Shown here in pieces: positions 1 to 10,600 of a DNA stretch of 64,000 bases. Position 1 is the stretch's first letter. Each line of letters starts with the position of its first letter. The DNA lies in contig NMRB01000016.1 of assembly GCA_002633025.1 (NCBI GenBank), positions 419,453 to 483,452 of the forward strand, in the 5' to 3' direction. The stretch is from Notospermus geniculatus. Lineage: Eukaryota > Nemertea > Pilidiophora > Heteronemertea > Lineidae. The position numbers were made by a program, and so were the translations under genes. The notes under the pieces were generated by a model. That model was not told where the DNA came from. It ran no database searches and saw only the letters and a program-made list of their open reading frames with translations.

Positions 1-159
1 TACATTTGAGAAACCTTCCTTAAGTATAACACTCAAGAAATCTGGGAAACCCCTTGAATACTGAAATTTCATTGGCTGACACCACAATTCCTGGAAATAC
101 TTTAGTTAAGGGTTGCCCTTAGCTGAGTATGCCCTTAGTTTGTTTTATGCATACACCTT

Positions 160-409
160 GGCCCGTATGCACCAACCTCAGATTAGCCCCAATTCGGCTT
201 AAGCCCAACTTAAGCTCGAGCTTAACTTTTGATCCTATTGCACCAACCACAGTTGATCCAGAAGTCGGGCTTAAGCTCTTGAATAACAATGCTGAAGTTT
301 AGGATCAACTCCGGCTTAAGCTCTTGACATGCTTGAATAACAGCTTAAGTTATGGATCAGATAAGCTGCAGCTTAAACCCAAGTTCGGATCAGTTGGTGC
401 ATACGGGCC
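160..409. mobile_element. Foldback MITE-like element, GGCCCGTATGC termini, copy 1
   Basis: A 250-bp element begins GGCCCGTATGCACCAAC and ends with the reverse complement GTTGGTGCATACGGGCC. The 3-bp direct repeat CTT flanks it on both sides, as expected for a target-site duplication. The inside is rich in GCTTAAG and GATCAA words and has no ORF of note. No transposase is present, so it would be non-autonomous. The superfamily cannot be assigned from the termini alone. Confidence 0.7.
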
Positions 410-451
410 CTTAAGTATGGCACTTGGTAAAGTGAAATCCTTAGACTTTAA

Positions 452-684
452 GGCCCGTATGCACCAACGTCAGATTAGCCCCAATTCGGCTTAAGCCCAA
501 CTTAAGCTCCAGCTTAAATTTTGATCCTATTGCACCAACCACAGTTGATCCAGAAGTCGGGCTTAAACTCTTGAATAACAATGCCCAAGTTTAGGATCAA
601 CTCGAGCTTAAGCCCTTGACATGCTTGAATAACAGCTTAAGTTATGGATCAGATAAAGTTCGGATCAGTTGGTGCATACGGGCC
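452..684. mobile_element. Foldback MITE-like element, GGCCCGTATGC termini, copy 2
   Basis: A second, slightly shorter copy of the preceding element lies 42 bp away in the same orientation, with the same terminal inverted repeats and nearly the same interior. TTA occurs on both sides (448-450 and 685-687) with one extra A at the left end, compatible with a 3-bp target duplication. Two close copies suggest either independent insertion or local duplication. Confidence 0.68.
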
Positions 685-687
685 TTA

Positions 688-1975
688 GGGTAAGTTTTAC
701 ACTTAACTTAAGGAAGTTTTATGCATATGGCCCCTGCACCTTGGAAACCGGCCAAGCAGTGAAGTGGTACTTGTGTGACACATTCGCCAGTGGGATTTCC
801 CGAAAAATCATGTGAACCAATCGCTGTTCAGAAAATTGCACGAGTGAAAACCGTATATCATTCGATGAGATCGTGCCAAGCCTGTCAACACTCCATTCTT
901 TGAAAAAAGCTACATGACTAAATAAAATCTGAAGGGTATGTCGGCCCGATACAAACTGAGACAATGGCATGCATAACATCTATCGGACACGGACGAGTTA
1001 TGACATCGAGGGCGCACTGAGAGTGCCTGTCAGTATCATGATGCTCTGTCTGACCTGTTTCCGAGAGGAAAAGCCTCTTCAAAAAGTCCTAAAGCGCCAA
1101 CAATCTTCTCTAAAAAAGAATCTTGCGAATATCAATTCGCAAGATTTTTTTATAGAAAATTGTTTACATATTTCTACGAAATTCACGAAGGTCATCTCGT
1201 CTAAAAGGATCAAGTGAGCCCTGATAAGTGAGTTGTTCCTTGGGTTCTCCAGGAAATGGGTCCTGGAGAGAGCTGCATGGGTATAGGCAAGGAGTAATGG
1301 TATAGGCCAATAAAGCGCTTTGAGACTGAAACAATCATGCTCCCGCTACCATCTACACCCTTGTCAAAACGTAAAAAGACACCAGACTTTTTGCGCTTTC
1401 TCGAGGATTGTGCGGTAAAAAGTTACCAAAATTTTCACCAGTTATGGAATGGTAAATCATTTTGAGGAGCGATAATTTCGTTGTCATGGCCAATTACGTA
1501 ATCAACAGTTTTGAGAAGCAGCCTTTTTGGCGTACATCATGCACTACTGAGAAAAGATAAAGGAGGAGAACACTCAAACGTGAGTATAGGCTATTGAACA
1601 CAACAATCGCTTGTTGTTTCACCGAAGCTATTCAGGGAAACTGACACGCGCGGTACCACCTTTATGTATAAACTAATAATAGATACCTTTATAATTTATG
1701 ATATATGTATTACCCAATTATCTGCATACCTCACGCTGATCAGGCCTGAGCTGTCGACCTCAAAACCGTGCCTTAAAACTTCATAAACATGTTTACAATA
1801 ATATGCAAGACGTCCATTGTTCTGTTTGGAAACTCGAGATAAAGCGCCAGCGTGCCAGCCAATTAAGGGTAGGGACACACCTAACGCCATTCGAATGGGC
1901 GACGCATGCGTCCAAACCTTTGTTTGCGTGCAGTGCGGCGTGACGCAGACCAGGCGATATCGCAAAGGATCTGGG
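688..1975. other. Non-coding stretch, no gene recognised
   Basis: The short open frames here (under 90 codons) overlap on both strands, lack recognisable domains and have no convincing splice context. A short hairpin (TCTTGCGAATATCAATTCGC) sits near 1121-1150. I see no gene. Confidence 0.5.
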
Positions 1976-1976
1976 C

Positions 1977-2093
1977 TGACCGCACAGATTGTCCGATAGT
2001 GCTACCGACGCCTATCGGCAGTTAGTTAACGCATTTTCCCAACTAATCCGCCGATAGGCATCGAAAGCACTATCGGACTTTCTGTGCGGTCGG
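1977..2093. repeat. Foldback repeat with CCGATAGTGCT arms
   Basis: The arm GACCGCACAG..GTCCGATAGTGCT and its near-perfect reverse complement AGCACTATCGGAC..CTGTGCGGTC flank a short centre, giving a hairpin of about 117 bp. The inner arms GCCTATCGGC and GCCGATAGGC also pair. It may be the middle of a larger foldback, because GCGATATCGC words recur near 1955 and 2244. Its mobile-element family is unknown. Confidence 0.6.
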
Positions 2094-2439
2094 ACCTGAT
2101 CACCACCGAGCAAAATCGGCTGTCGCCGCAAGTTGTGCGCTGGACAGCGACGCGTGGAATTTTCTCGCCAGCGCTGATAGCCCCGTATCAAACAATAACA
2201 AAACCGATTGTATCGCCTAGTCTGCGGCGGCTGGCGAGAAGATGGCGATATCGCGTGGTGTGCTGCTGGATTAAGTAATTGCTATTAGTTAATTAACTGT
2301 GAAATGAGGACCATGATCTCATGGAGAGTTTTGTCTGAGTGCTTCCAGTTTAATTCATGCTTGTCTTCTTATCAATTAATTTTGTTTAATTACAGACGCA
2401 CTGGTTTTTTAAAGTACGTAGTCGGAGTTCCATTAATAA

Positions 2440-2838
2440 TAGGGAGTTTTCGCAAATCTGACGAAAAACGAAGTACGAAATACGAACTTGGACGTCATAT
2501 CCATGACGTAATGTATTTCAGGAAATGGTTCGTACCACAAATGCCCCTCCTGCCAGTGCGTCTTTTAGCATGTCATGTAGGATCGAAAGAGTTATGGCGC
2601 ATCAGTTCTTGAATTTTTAAATATCCAATTCGTATCAACGAAGTGGAAACGAAAGATAAATTTCAAAGTTTAATATACACCGTACCTCTGTCGTTCTAAC
2701 GTCATACGCTAAAAGACGCTCTTGCAGCAGGCGATATTTATGGTACCAGCCATTTCCTGAAATACATTACGTCATGAATATGACGTCCAAGTTCGTATTT
2801 CGTACTTCGTTTTTCGTCAGATTTGCGAAAACTCCCTA
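2440..2838. mobile_element. MITE-like element, TAGGGAG family, 399 bp
   Basis: Inverted arms of roughly 90 bp begin TAGGGAGTTTTCGCAAATC and end with the reverse complement ..GAAAACTCCCTA. The 4-bp direct repeat ATAA flanks both sides (2436-2439 and 2839-2842). The termini match the elements at 6011, 44470 and 50365, so this is the longest member of one family in the window. The interior contains no transposase. Confidence 0.75.
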
Positions 2839-2898
2839 ATAAGGTGTTCTGGTCCTAGCGAAGCTCTGTTCACTTGGGAAAACCAAGAATGGGCCTTT

Positions 2899-4274
2899 TT
2901 GTGCAGACTGCTGAGGTTGCCCTATTATATCACCGTGATATCGTATAAAAAGGTTTCGAGAAAAACTTTTCAGGTTACAAGTCACCACCAGTTACATAAG
3001 CAACCTGATGTTCAAGGACGTGTTCAACATATTGGCCACAACTCGGACGAGATGATACTGAGGAGCACAAATAAAAAAGTAAACTTCTACAAGTCGTATA
3101 AAGTCCGCAAAGGCAACGATACCGGTAGGGCTGTTTTTGTTGGTAGGTTTCTATCACAACGGTATCGGAAGAAGAGAGTCAAGGGAATTAAAGTTGCTCA
3201 TACAAAGCAAATAAACCGTAAAAAATCGGTTAGAAGTGTCAATATGTCCAAACCTCACAGACATGTAGTGAACCAAAAATCGGTTAGACACAAAAAACGT
3301 AGAGGAAGGAAACGGAAGTTGTATTTTTATAGACAACCTGAATTTATTCATATTTACAGAGACCGGCATAATTCTAGCATGGGCACAATATTGGCGTTAT
3401 TTACCAAGAGATTGAATTATACTACACTTGTGTTAGTGGTTGGGTCTTACCGATTTGTCGAGGTGGACCGATCAAAAAGAAAAAAAATTCCCCTTTTACG
3501 GAAAAGACCGCTAGATTTTTTCCTGAAATGGTATCAAGGTCAATATGAGGGATGTGATCTGTTCTCTCTCATTATACCCAACACTGAAGACATATTGGTG
3601 CTAGTGCGAGTCAAGAAAAAGTCAAGAGAAAGTCAATTCGCAGTCAAGAAAAAGGTTACACTCACATCAATATATATCATTTGAGACAATCACGCGGTTA
3701 TGAGAAAAAAGAACTGTTTATAAAGAAGTCTGCAGAAGATTTTCAGTTCATTGCCGCTGTCCATGATCATGACGTCCCATTGAATCGGGTAATAGTGATG
3801 TTGAAAGAACCGAAATCTTCTCATTATATACCAGCGTCTCTTAATGCTGACTGTAACACAACGACCCCACACTCCATAGAAACATTTTTGTCCGAACTTC
3901 ACGTAGTTCGAACTACACGAAAAGAAAGACCGTTTTTGTTGTTTGCAACTGACCGAACAGGGAATTATTTTCAAGTAAAGAAAGAAAATCCAAAGTTCGC
4001 TCGTTATTTTCGATCTATTCCCGATCTGTATTGACACGGACGTACAGATGGTGATGCGAACAATCAACGGCTTACTCCAGTCACACGGCATCACGTACAG
4101 GACACCGTTGACCCATTCATGACAGAAACCTTACAAAAATCGCAGTGTCCTCAGTGCTTCATTACCGGATCGGATTATGAAAAGCTAGGACACCACAAAA
4201 GGAACGTCCATTTTTTCCCATGCGCAGATGGGTTGGCGCGGTTTCAGGTTCACCACCGACTCTGGGCCAGTTGA
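2899..4274 (+). pseudogene. Frame-broken basic orphan ORF with a C2H2-like finger
   Basis: A 261-codon frame (2899-3684) overlaps the end of a 117-codon frame (3681-4034) in another phase. The second frame continues past a TGA for another 79 codons to 4274. The first part is extremely rich in Lys and Arg (for example HKKRRGRKRK). The last part holds CPQC..DYEKLGHHKRNVH, spaced like a C2H2 zinc finger. No splice sites clearly join the frames. I do not recognise the family. It could be a decayed transposon ORF, a processed gene copy, or exons of an unrecognised gene. The basic tract plus finger hints at nucleic-acid binding, but that is inference. Confidence 0.35.
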
Positions 4275-4694
4275 AATACATGTAAATGCATCATCGATGA
4301 TCAAAATGAACGTGTTCAGTATTGACTTGTCTTTGACCTTGATTGATAGAGTTTAATCCAGTGACCACATTGGAAGGCCACTGTGCCATCTTATCACGAG
4401 GAACCTACTTACGTCTGCACGAAACGTGGTTTAGCGAATGCGTTCTGTGCATGTGTTTTGTTTCCCTTAGACTCGATTCAAGATATCGCTTTATGTTTTG
4501 GACTGTGCTGAACTTGTGCCATCGCAGTTTCGCCCAATTTTGCTGGCCGCATGAATTGACGCGAGGAAGTATCAAATCTAACTTTTCAAGATTTATCGCC
4601 AGTTAAGCTACATAACTTCTCTTAAGGGTTCCCAATAATTCATGCTATTTCATGTCCTTTTGAAAGAATTATTGGTAAGTTTAAGCAACAAAAG

Positions 4695-7600
4695 ATGGAT
4701 ATAAAGAAATCACTTGACCAGTCAAAGGAGAGTGAGGCTCTGATGGATGACGACGGTCTTGAGCACGAGGTAGGTTCAGAAGCACATTCCATCACTTCAT
4801 CTGTTCTAAGTCAACGTGGCGATGACGATTTCGGTTGGTTTTGAATGTGAAAATGCTGTGTTTCATACATGTATGCCATCAATGACATTGTAATGAAACC
4901 GTCAGCCGTAACTCTGCAATGGTAACATTCACTGTTGTAGGAATATGGAAAAGGCGATGAACATCTAATGGACGGTAGTGATACCGATACCGAAAAGAAA
5001 ACGTGTAAGTAAACATGTCCTTTTCGAGAGTATTGTCTTTGTTGCGGCGATTGCAAGTACATGTACATGTATATACGGAAAGAATACTCGTAGCCACAAA
5101 TCAGCAGCTGATTTGTGGCTTGAAATACAATGTAGTTGCTATTGAAAGAAGAAGGTACTTAGGAAATGTTGCAGTGTGAGTCGATGCGTTCTGACTCGTA
5201 AAGCTGGTTGGCATTATTCATGTTTCATCTCTCTGTGTCAATTTTCAGCACCCTGTTCGTGCTCATGTCTACCAGAATGGTACAGAGTGGAATTCAAAGA
5301 AACGTTTCGATTGGCTTGGCCAATGGTAAGATGGAGCTGAAAACGAGGCCCATTGTGACGGAGGGCCTGCATTGTATCCCATGTATAATTTGCCTGCACT
5401 GGGTATTTAGCCTACGCCTGTCGGGTGAAACAGAGGGCTTGAGGCCGACACCACACAGAGTGTAGCCTACATGTGAAGCGGAAGTTGTGTTTCTTTATCG
5501 CTAATACACTCTTGCCCGTCATTTAGGCTTACAGTGTCGTCATGATAATGAGCGTAAACTGTACAATGGCTGATATCAAAAATAGATAGAGTCTACGCGC
5601 TTACATGTATCTATTTTTGCTGGTATTCATAAACGTTACCAAATACGTTTACTTAAGATTTGCACAACAATGTCCAATGTAAATGTTTTACAATACTCGA
5701 AGTAAACGCATTTATAGCTTTTAATATCAGCCAATACCCAGCAACTCTCGAAGCCCATTTCAATCGGCATCAAGTCAACAATGAAATTCCTGGCAGGCAC
5801 AAAGGCAAAAAGGCAAAATGTACATCTTTCTATTGCAGATAGTCATAGCCATTCTTCAGTATCTTCTTATGCCCATCAGTCTCCTTTTTTGCGGTCATCT
5901 CAACACCACCGATTTAGGAGCCGTCGCTTTATCAAATACGGTACGTCAAACTTTAACAAGTAACGGTACGTCCACTCGTAGCGGCTTGATATTGGCCGAG
6001 ACCGACCTATTGGGGAGGTTTCGAAATCAAACGATAAACCAAAACTTTACGACAACGTTATTTTTCATACTACACATTACCCAGATTTTGCATTGCATTT
6101 TCGGTACAAAAATAAAGTTGTCGTTAACGTTTACGTTTATCGTTTGATTTCGAAACCTCCCTACTATGCACCAATATACGAAAGCCCAGAATGCTAGGAA
6201 AATTGCCACTTCAAAATTCAGAATTCAATATTGAATTGGAAATTTTGAATGAGCATCCTGCATGGGCTTTCGTACGAACAGCATCAGCGGAAGGTTGACA
6301 GGTGCCGAAAAGCAACGATGCACCAAGACACAGTCGAACAATATTTTGAAGTAACGTTGCAAGTGTGTACACTGTACACGTAGGCCTACTGCAAGAAGCC
6401 TTTTGTTTCGACGTTCTGTATCTGACTGTCAGTTCTTCCACCTCAGATAATCAACGTAATGGGTATTGGAGTAGGAAACGGGCTCACCACGGCGTGTGAT
6501 ACTCTCTTTTCACAAACCTACGGCGGTGCTAACCTGAGGGAGTATGGAATATGGTTACAGCGAAGTAAGTCAGAAGAAGGCTTATGAGGCCTAAATTGGC
6601 AAGGGGCGACTTCGCCACTAGAAGTTCAGTCGAGCGTCAGTTGCGAGGAGCAGTGTCAAAAAGTCGACTCCTTATGTCATCAAGATTCCATCAATCGGAA
6701 AATATTCTTATGACCAAACATTGTTCCATAGTTCAGCTGTAGATATCAGATCATGGAACTGATTTGGCCTTTTCAACTTTTTGCTGTAAATATCAGGCTC
6801 TAGTCTACAATCTTAGCCCTGTATCGCCTTTTGCTAACTACCAATGAGGAAAAATGTCTTAGTTCCACACGTCTTCTCTGCTTCAGGTTTAATGATAATG
6901 GCATTAGCCTGCATCCCTTGTTGGTCCATTCATCTGAACACAGAAACACTGTTAGTATTACTGGGCCAGGACAGAGAGCAGGCTGAAATAGCTGGCAGGT
7001 ATATGGTCATCTTTATTCCAGGTTTATTGGTAAGTTTGTGGTTTGATATACCGTACTTTCACATCATAGAGGTCACTCGACAATATCCAGGTGCAATCCC
7101 TCGTATTAACTGTGACAATGCAAATCAATAGGAGCTGTCAGTGAGTTGACCAGTAGGTGTCACTATGGCCCAATTCAATGCATAGCGGACCCATTCATTC
7201 TTGATCGAGCACCAATCACGTGGATTTTCCTGTGTATTGGTCCGCCAGAACTAGTGCTGCCATCTTTTGGCAATACGCGCGGCTGACTGCTCCAACTTTC
7301 GCGCCATACCTGAACAGATAGCCCATGGTCTTTTTCAGGCAAATTTCATGTACCAGACATTGGCGAAGTATCTCCAAAATCAAGTAAGTTGGCGATGATC
7401 TCTATATTTGAGTACCGTACCTGAAGTCGGTGTATTTCTTCACAGTTATTTTGAAGTAAATACAGAAACGACTGGAAAGGAGACGGGCATTATATTGTAC
7501 AGTACATGGTATTATAGTGACGTTCATTTGTTCAACTAATCTTTACGATGTTCTTCAGAAGTTGTTGGCAACGTCGACGTTAACGAACATCTTCTTAACA

Positions 7601-10600
7601 ACAAAAATGACATTGCTGATCGACTTTGGTATTCGTATTCCCAGTGTCAATTTTAGCAAGATACTAAAAGGTCAACTATCAAAACGTGGGCTATCTTCGT
7701 CGCGTTATAGAATCTTCTAGATCTTCTAGCATGGATGCAAAATTGATGAAGTATTTGCCATTTATAGAATGTTGTCCGTCCGCTGATCATCGTGGGGATT
7801 TGTGGAAATGGGGTCAATGCCTTGATGCACTGGATCCTTCTGTTTGTGGTGAAGATGGGTACCGAGTAAGTATAGCGGTATCCCAGAAAAAAATGAGAAT
7901 TAAAATGGAAAAAAGCGGTCAGTAGTTGGCTCTTATTTTCGGATATTAAGCCTACTCGTAAAGAGTTTTCCAGCAATAGGAAGTCATGGACTTTGTGTTT
8001 GGATAAAGAAAGTCAATAGCCTTCTAAACGGCTCGTTATCAGGACGTACAGTCATGTACATGTACATGTTCCATCATTTTCCTCATAATCTATGGAATTT
8101 TGCATTTCCAGCGGCTCAGCTCTCGCACAGGTTCTTGGCCACAGTACATTCGCGTTGGGCACCACATTCTATATCATCATATCAAAGAAATATAAGGACA
8201 CTTGGGGTGGTGAGTATGTTTGAGATGAAAACTACGGTATCAGAAACAATTTTGTGGTTTAAAGTATCCCATCTAGTCGTGCATCTCCACATAATTTTTC
8301 ATAGTCTTCTTACCAAGATGGCGTACACGATTTTGCTCCTTTCTCCTCTTAGGTTGGACCATCGATGCCTTCAAGAAGTGGGGTATCTTTATCACTTACG
8401 CTTTGCCAGGAATGTTCATGTTGATGCTGGACTTCATGTCTTTTGAGATCGGCACGTTCACCGCAGGCCTTCTTGGTCAGGCTGACCTAGCTGCTCAAGC
8501 GGTCATTCTACAGTTAGGAACCATGGCCTACCAAGTAAGTACATGTATCATTTGGCCGCGGGCTCACCGGCCACAGTTGCTTTGGCCGTTAGGGCCAGAC
8601 TTGGAATGTAGAATCCCAGTTTAAAAGCATCCTGTAAAGACTCTTTTCTTGGTCTCGCTGCCGAAGCCCCAACATTAGTATTCTTCCACTTTCCTTACAG
8701 ATTCCGTGTGGTGCTGGGTACACCTGCAGTATTCGTGTTGGACAACATCTTGGCGCAAATAATCCAAAGGCTGCCAAGCGGGCTGCCCTCGTGGCCATGT
8801 CTGTGGGATGTACGTAAGAAGTTTCTAACCTTCTTTCCCGTCACCTGTAGTTTTTGTAGATCCATTTGGTGATGTCGTTGATTAATGTATGCTTATTTTC
8901 CGTTCTTCAGGTTTGGTGGCGACAATAACCGTCATTTTATTCACCAGTACAAGCACGGTACTTCCCATGGCGTTCTCAGAGGACCCGTGAGTAAACTTCC
9001 CGGTTTGAAGAGTCAGTCCGACCACATCGCTTGACATGTCCCTGCAGGTAGAGGCAGGAGGCATTGCCATTGTTGCCACATTGCCGCTGCTGTGAACGTT
9101 AAGGTTATAATTAAGTAGGGGGTGTGATTTTAAGTAGGTTTTAAGATGGTTTTAAGGTGATTTTAAGAAATCGTGCACGCAGTAGTGACAGTCATGTACA
9201 TGTACATGTTCCATCATTTTCCTCATAATCTATGGAATTTTGCATTTCCAGCGGCTCAGCTCTCGCACAGGTTCTTGGCCACAGTACATTCGCGTTGGGC
9301 ACCACATTCTATATCATCATATCAAAGAAATATAAGGATACTTGGGGTGGTGAGTATGTTTGAGATGAAAACTACGGTATCAGAAACAATTTTGTGGTTT
9401 AAAGTATCCCATTTACTAGTCGTACATCTCCACATAATTTTTCATAGTCTTCTTACCAAGATGGCGTACACGATTTTGCTCCTTTCTCCTCTTAGGTTGG
9501 AGCATCGATGCGTTCAAGAAGTGGGGTATCTTTATCACTTACGCTTTGCCAGGAATGTTCATGTTGATGTTGGACTTCATGTCTTTTGAGATCGGCACGT
9601 TCACCGCAGGCCTTCTTGGTCAGGCTGACCTAGCTGCTCAAGCGGTCATTCTACAGTTAGGAACCATGGCCTACCAAGTAAGTACATGTATCATTTGGCC
9701 TCGGGCTCACCGGCCACAGTTGCTTTGGCCGTTAGGGCCAGACTTGGAATGTAGAATCCCAGTTTAAAAGCATCCTGTAAAGACTCTTTTCTTGGTCTCG
9801 CTGCCGAAGCCCCAACATTAGTATTCTTCCACTTTCCTTACAGATTCCGTGTGGTGCTGGGTACACCTGCAGTATTCGTGTTGGACAACATCTTGGCGCA
9901 AATAATCCAAAGGCTGCCAAGCGGGCTGCCCTCGTGGCCATGTCTGTGGGGTGTACGTAAGAAGTTTCTAACCTTCTTTCTCGTCACCTGTAGTTTTTGT
10001 GCATCCATTTGTTGATGTCGTTGATTAATGTATGCTTATTTTCCGTTCTTCAGGTTTGGTGGCGACAATAACCGTCATTTTATTCACCAGTACAAGCACG
10101 GTACTTCCCATGGCGTTCTCAGAGGACCCGTGAGTAAAATGCCCGGTTTGAAGAGTCAGTCCGACCACATCGCTTGACATGTCCCTGCAGGTAGAGGCAG
10201 GAGGCATTGCCATTGTTGCCACATTGCCGCTGCTGTGAACGAAAGCCCAGAGGCTCATCCAAAATTCGAAGTCCGAAATCCGAGATTCGAAGTCCGAAAT
10301 CCGAAATTCGAATTTTGAATAAGCCCCCTGGGCTGTCACACTGCTGCATGTCGTACTTGCAAATATCAGCAATAGGCTAACTCCACATCATTTTATCTTT
10401 CAGAGCGGTTATTTCAATTGCATCCGGCATAATGCCCATACTGGCAGTTTTCGAATTTTTTGACGCTATATCCGTAAGTTAAAAGAAGCTGATGTTTTCA
10501 TAGACTGGAGCCAATGACAGTTGGCCACCTTGAAAGGTGAAATTGATCAGGAGAGGGCTGGGCCGCCTCTGGCCAGTGATCAACGGGCATGTCCGAAATT

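Noticed and set aside
8054-8446. The 130-codon frame and its copy at 9173 as genes
   Set aside because: They run in the wrong frame through real MATE exons and introns; the true reading is GSALAQ in another phase.
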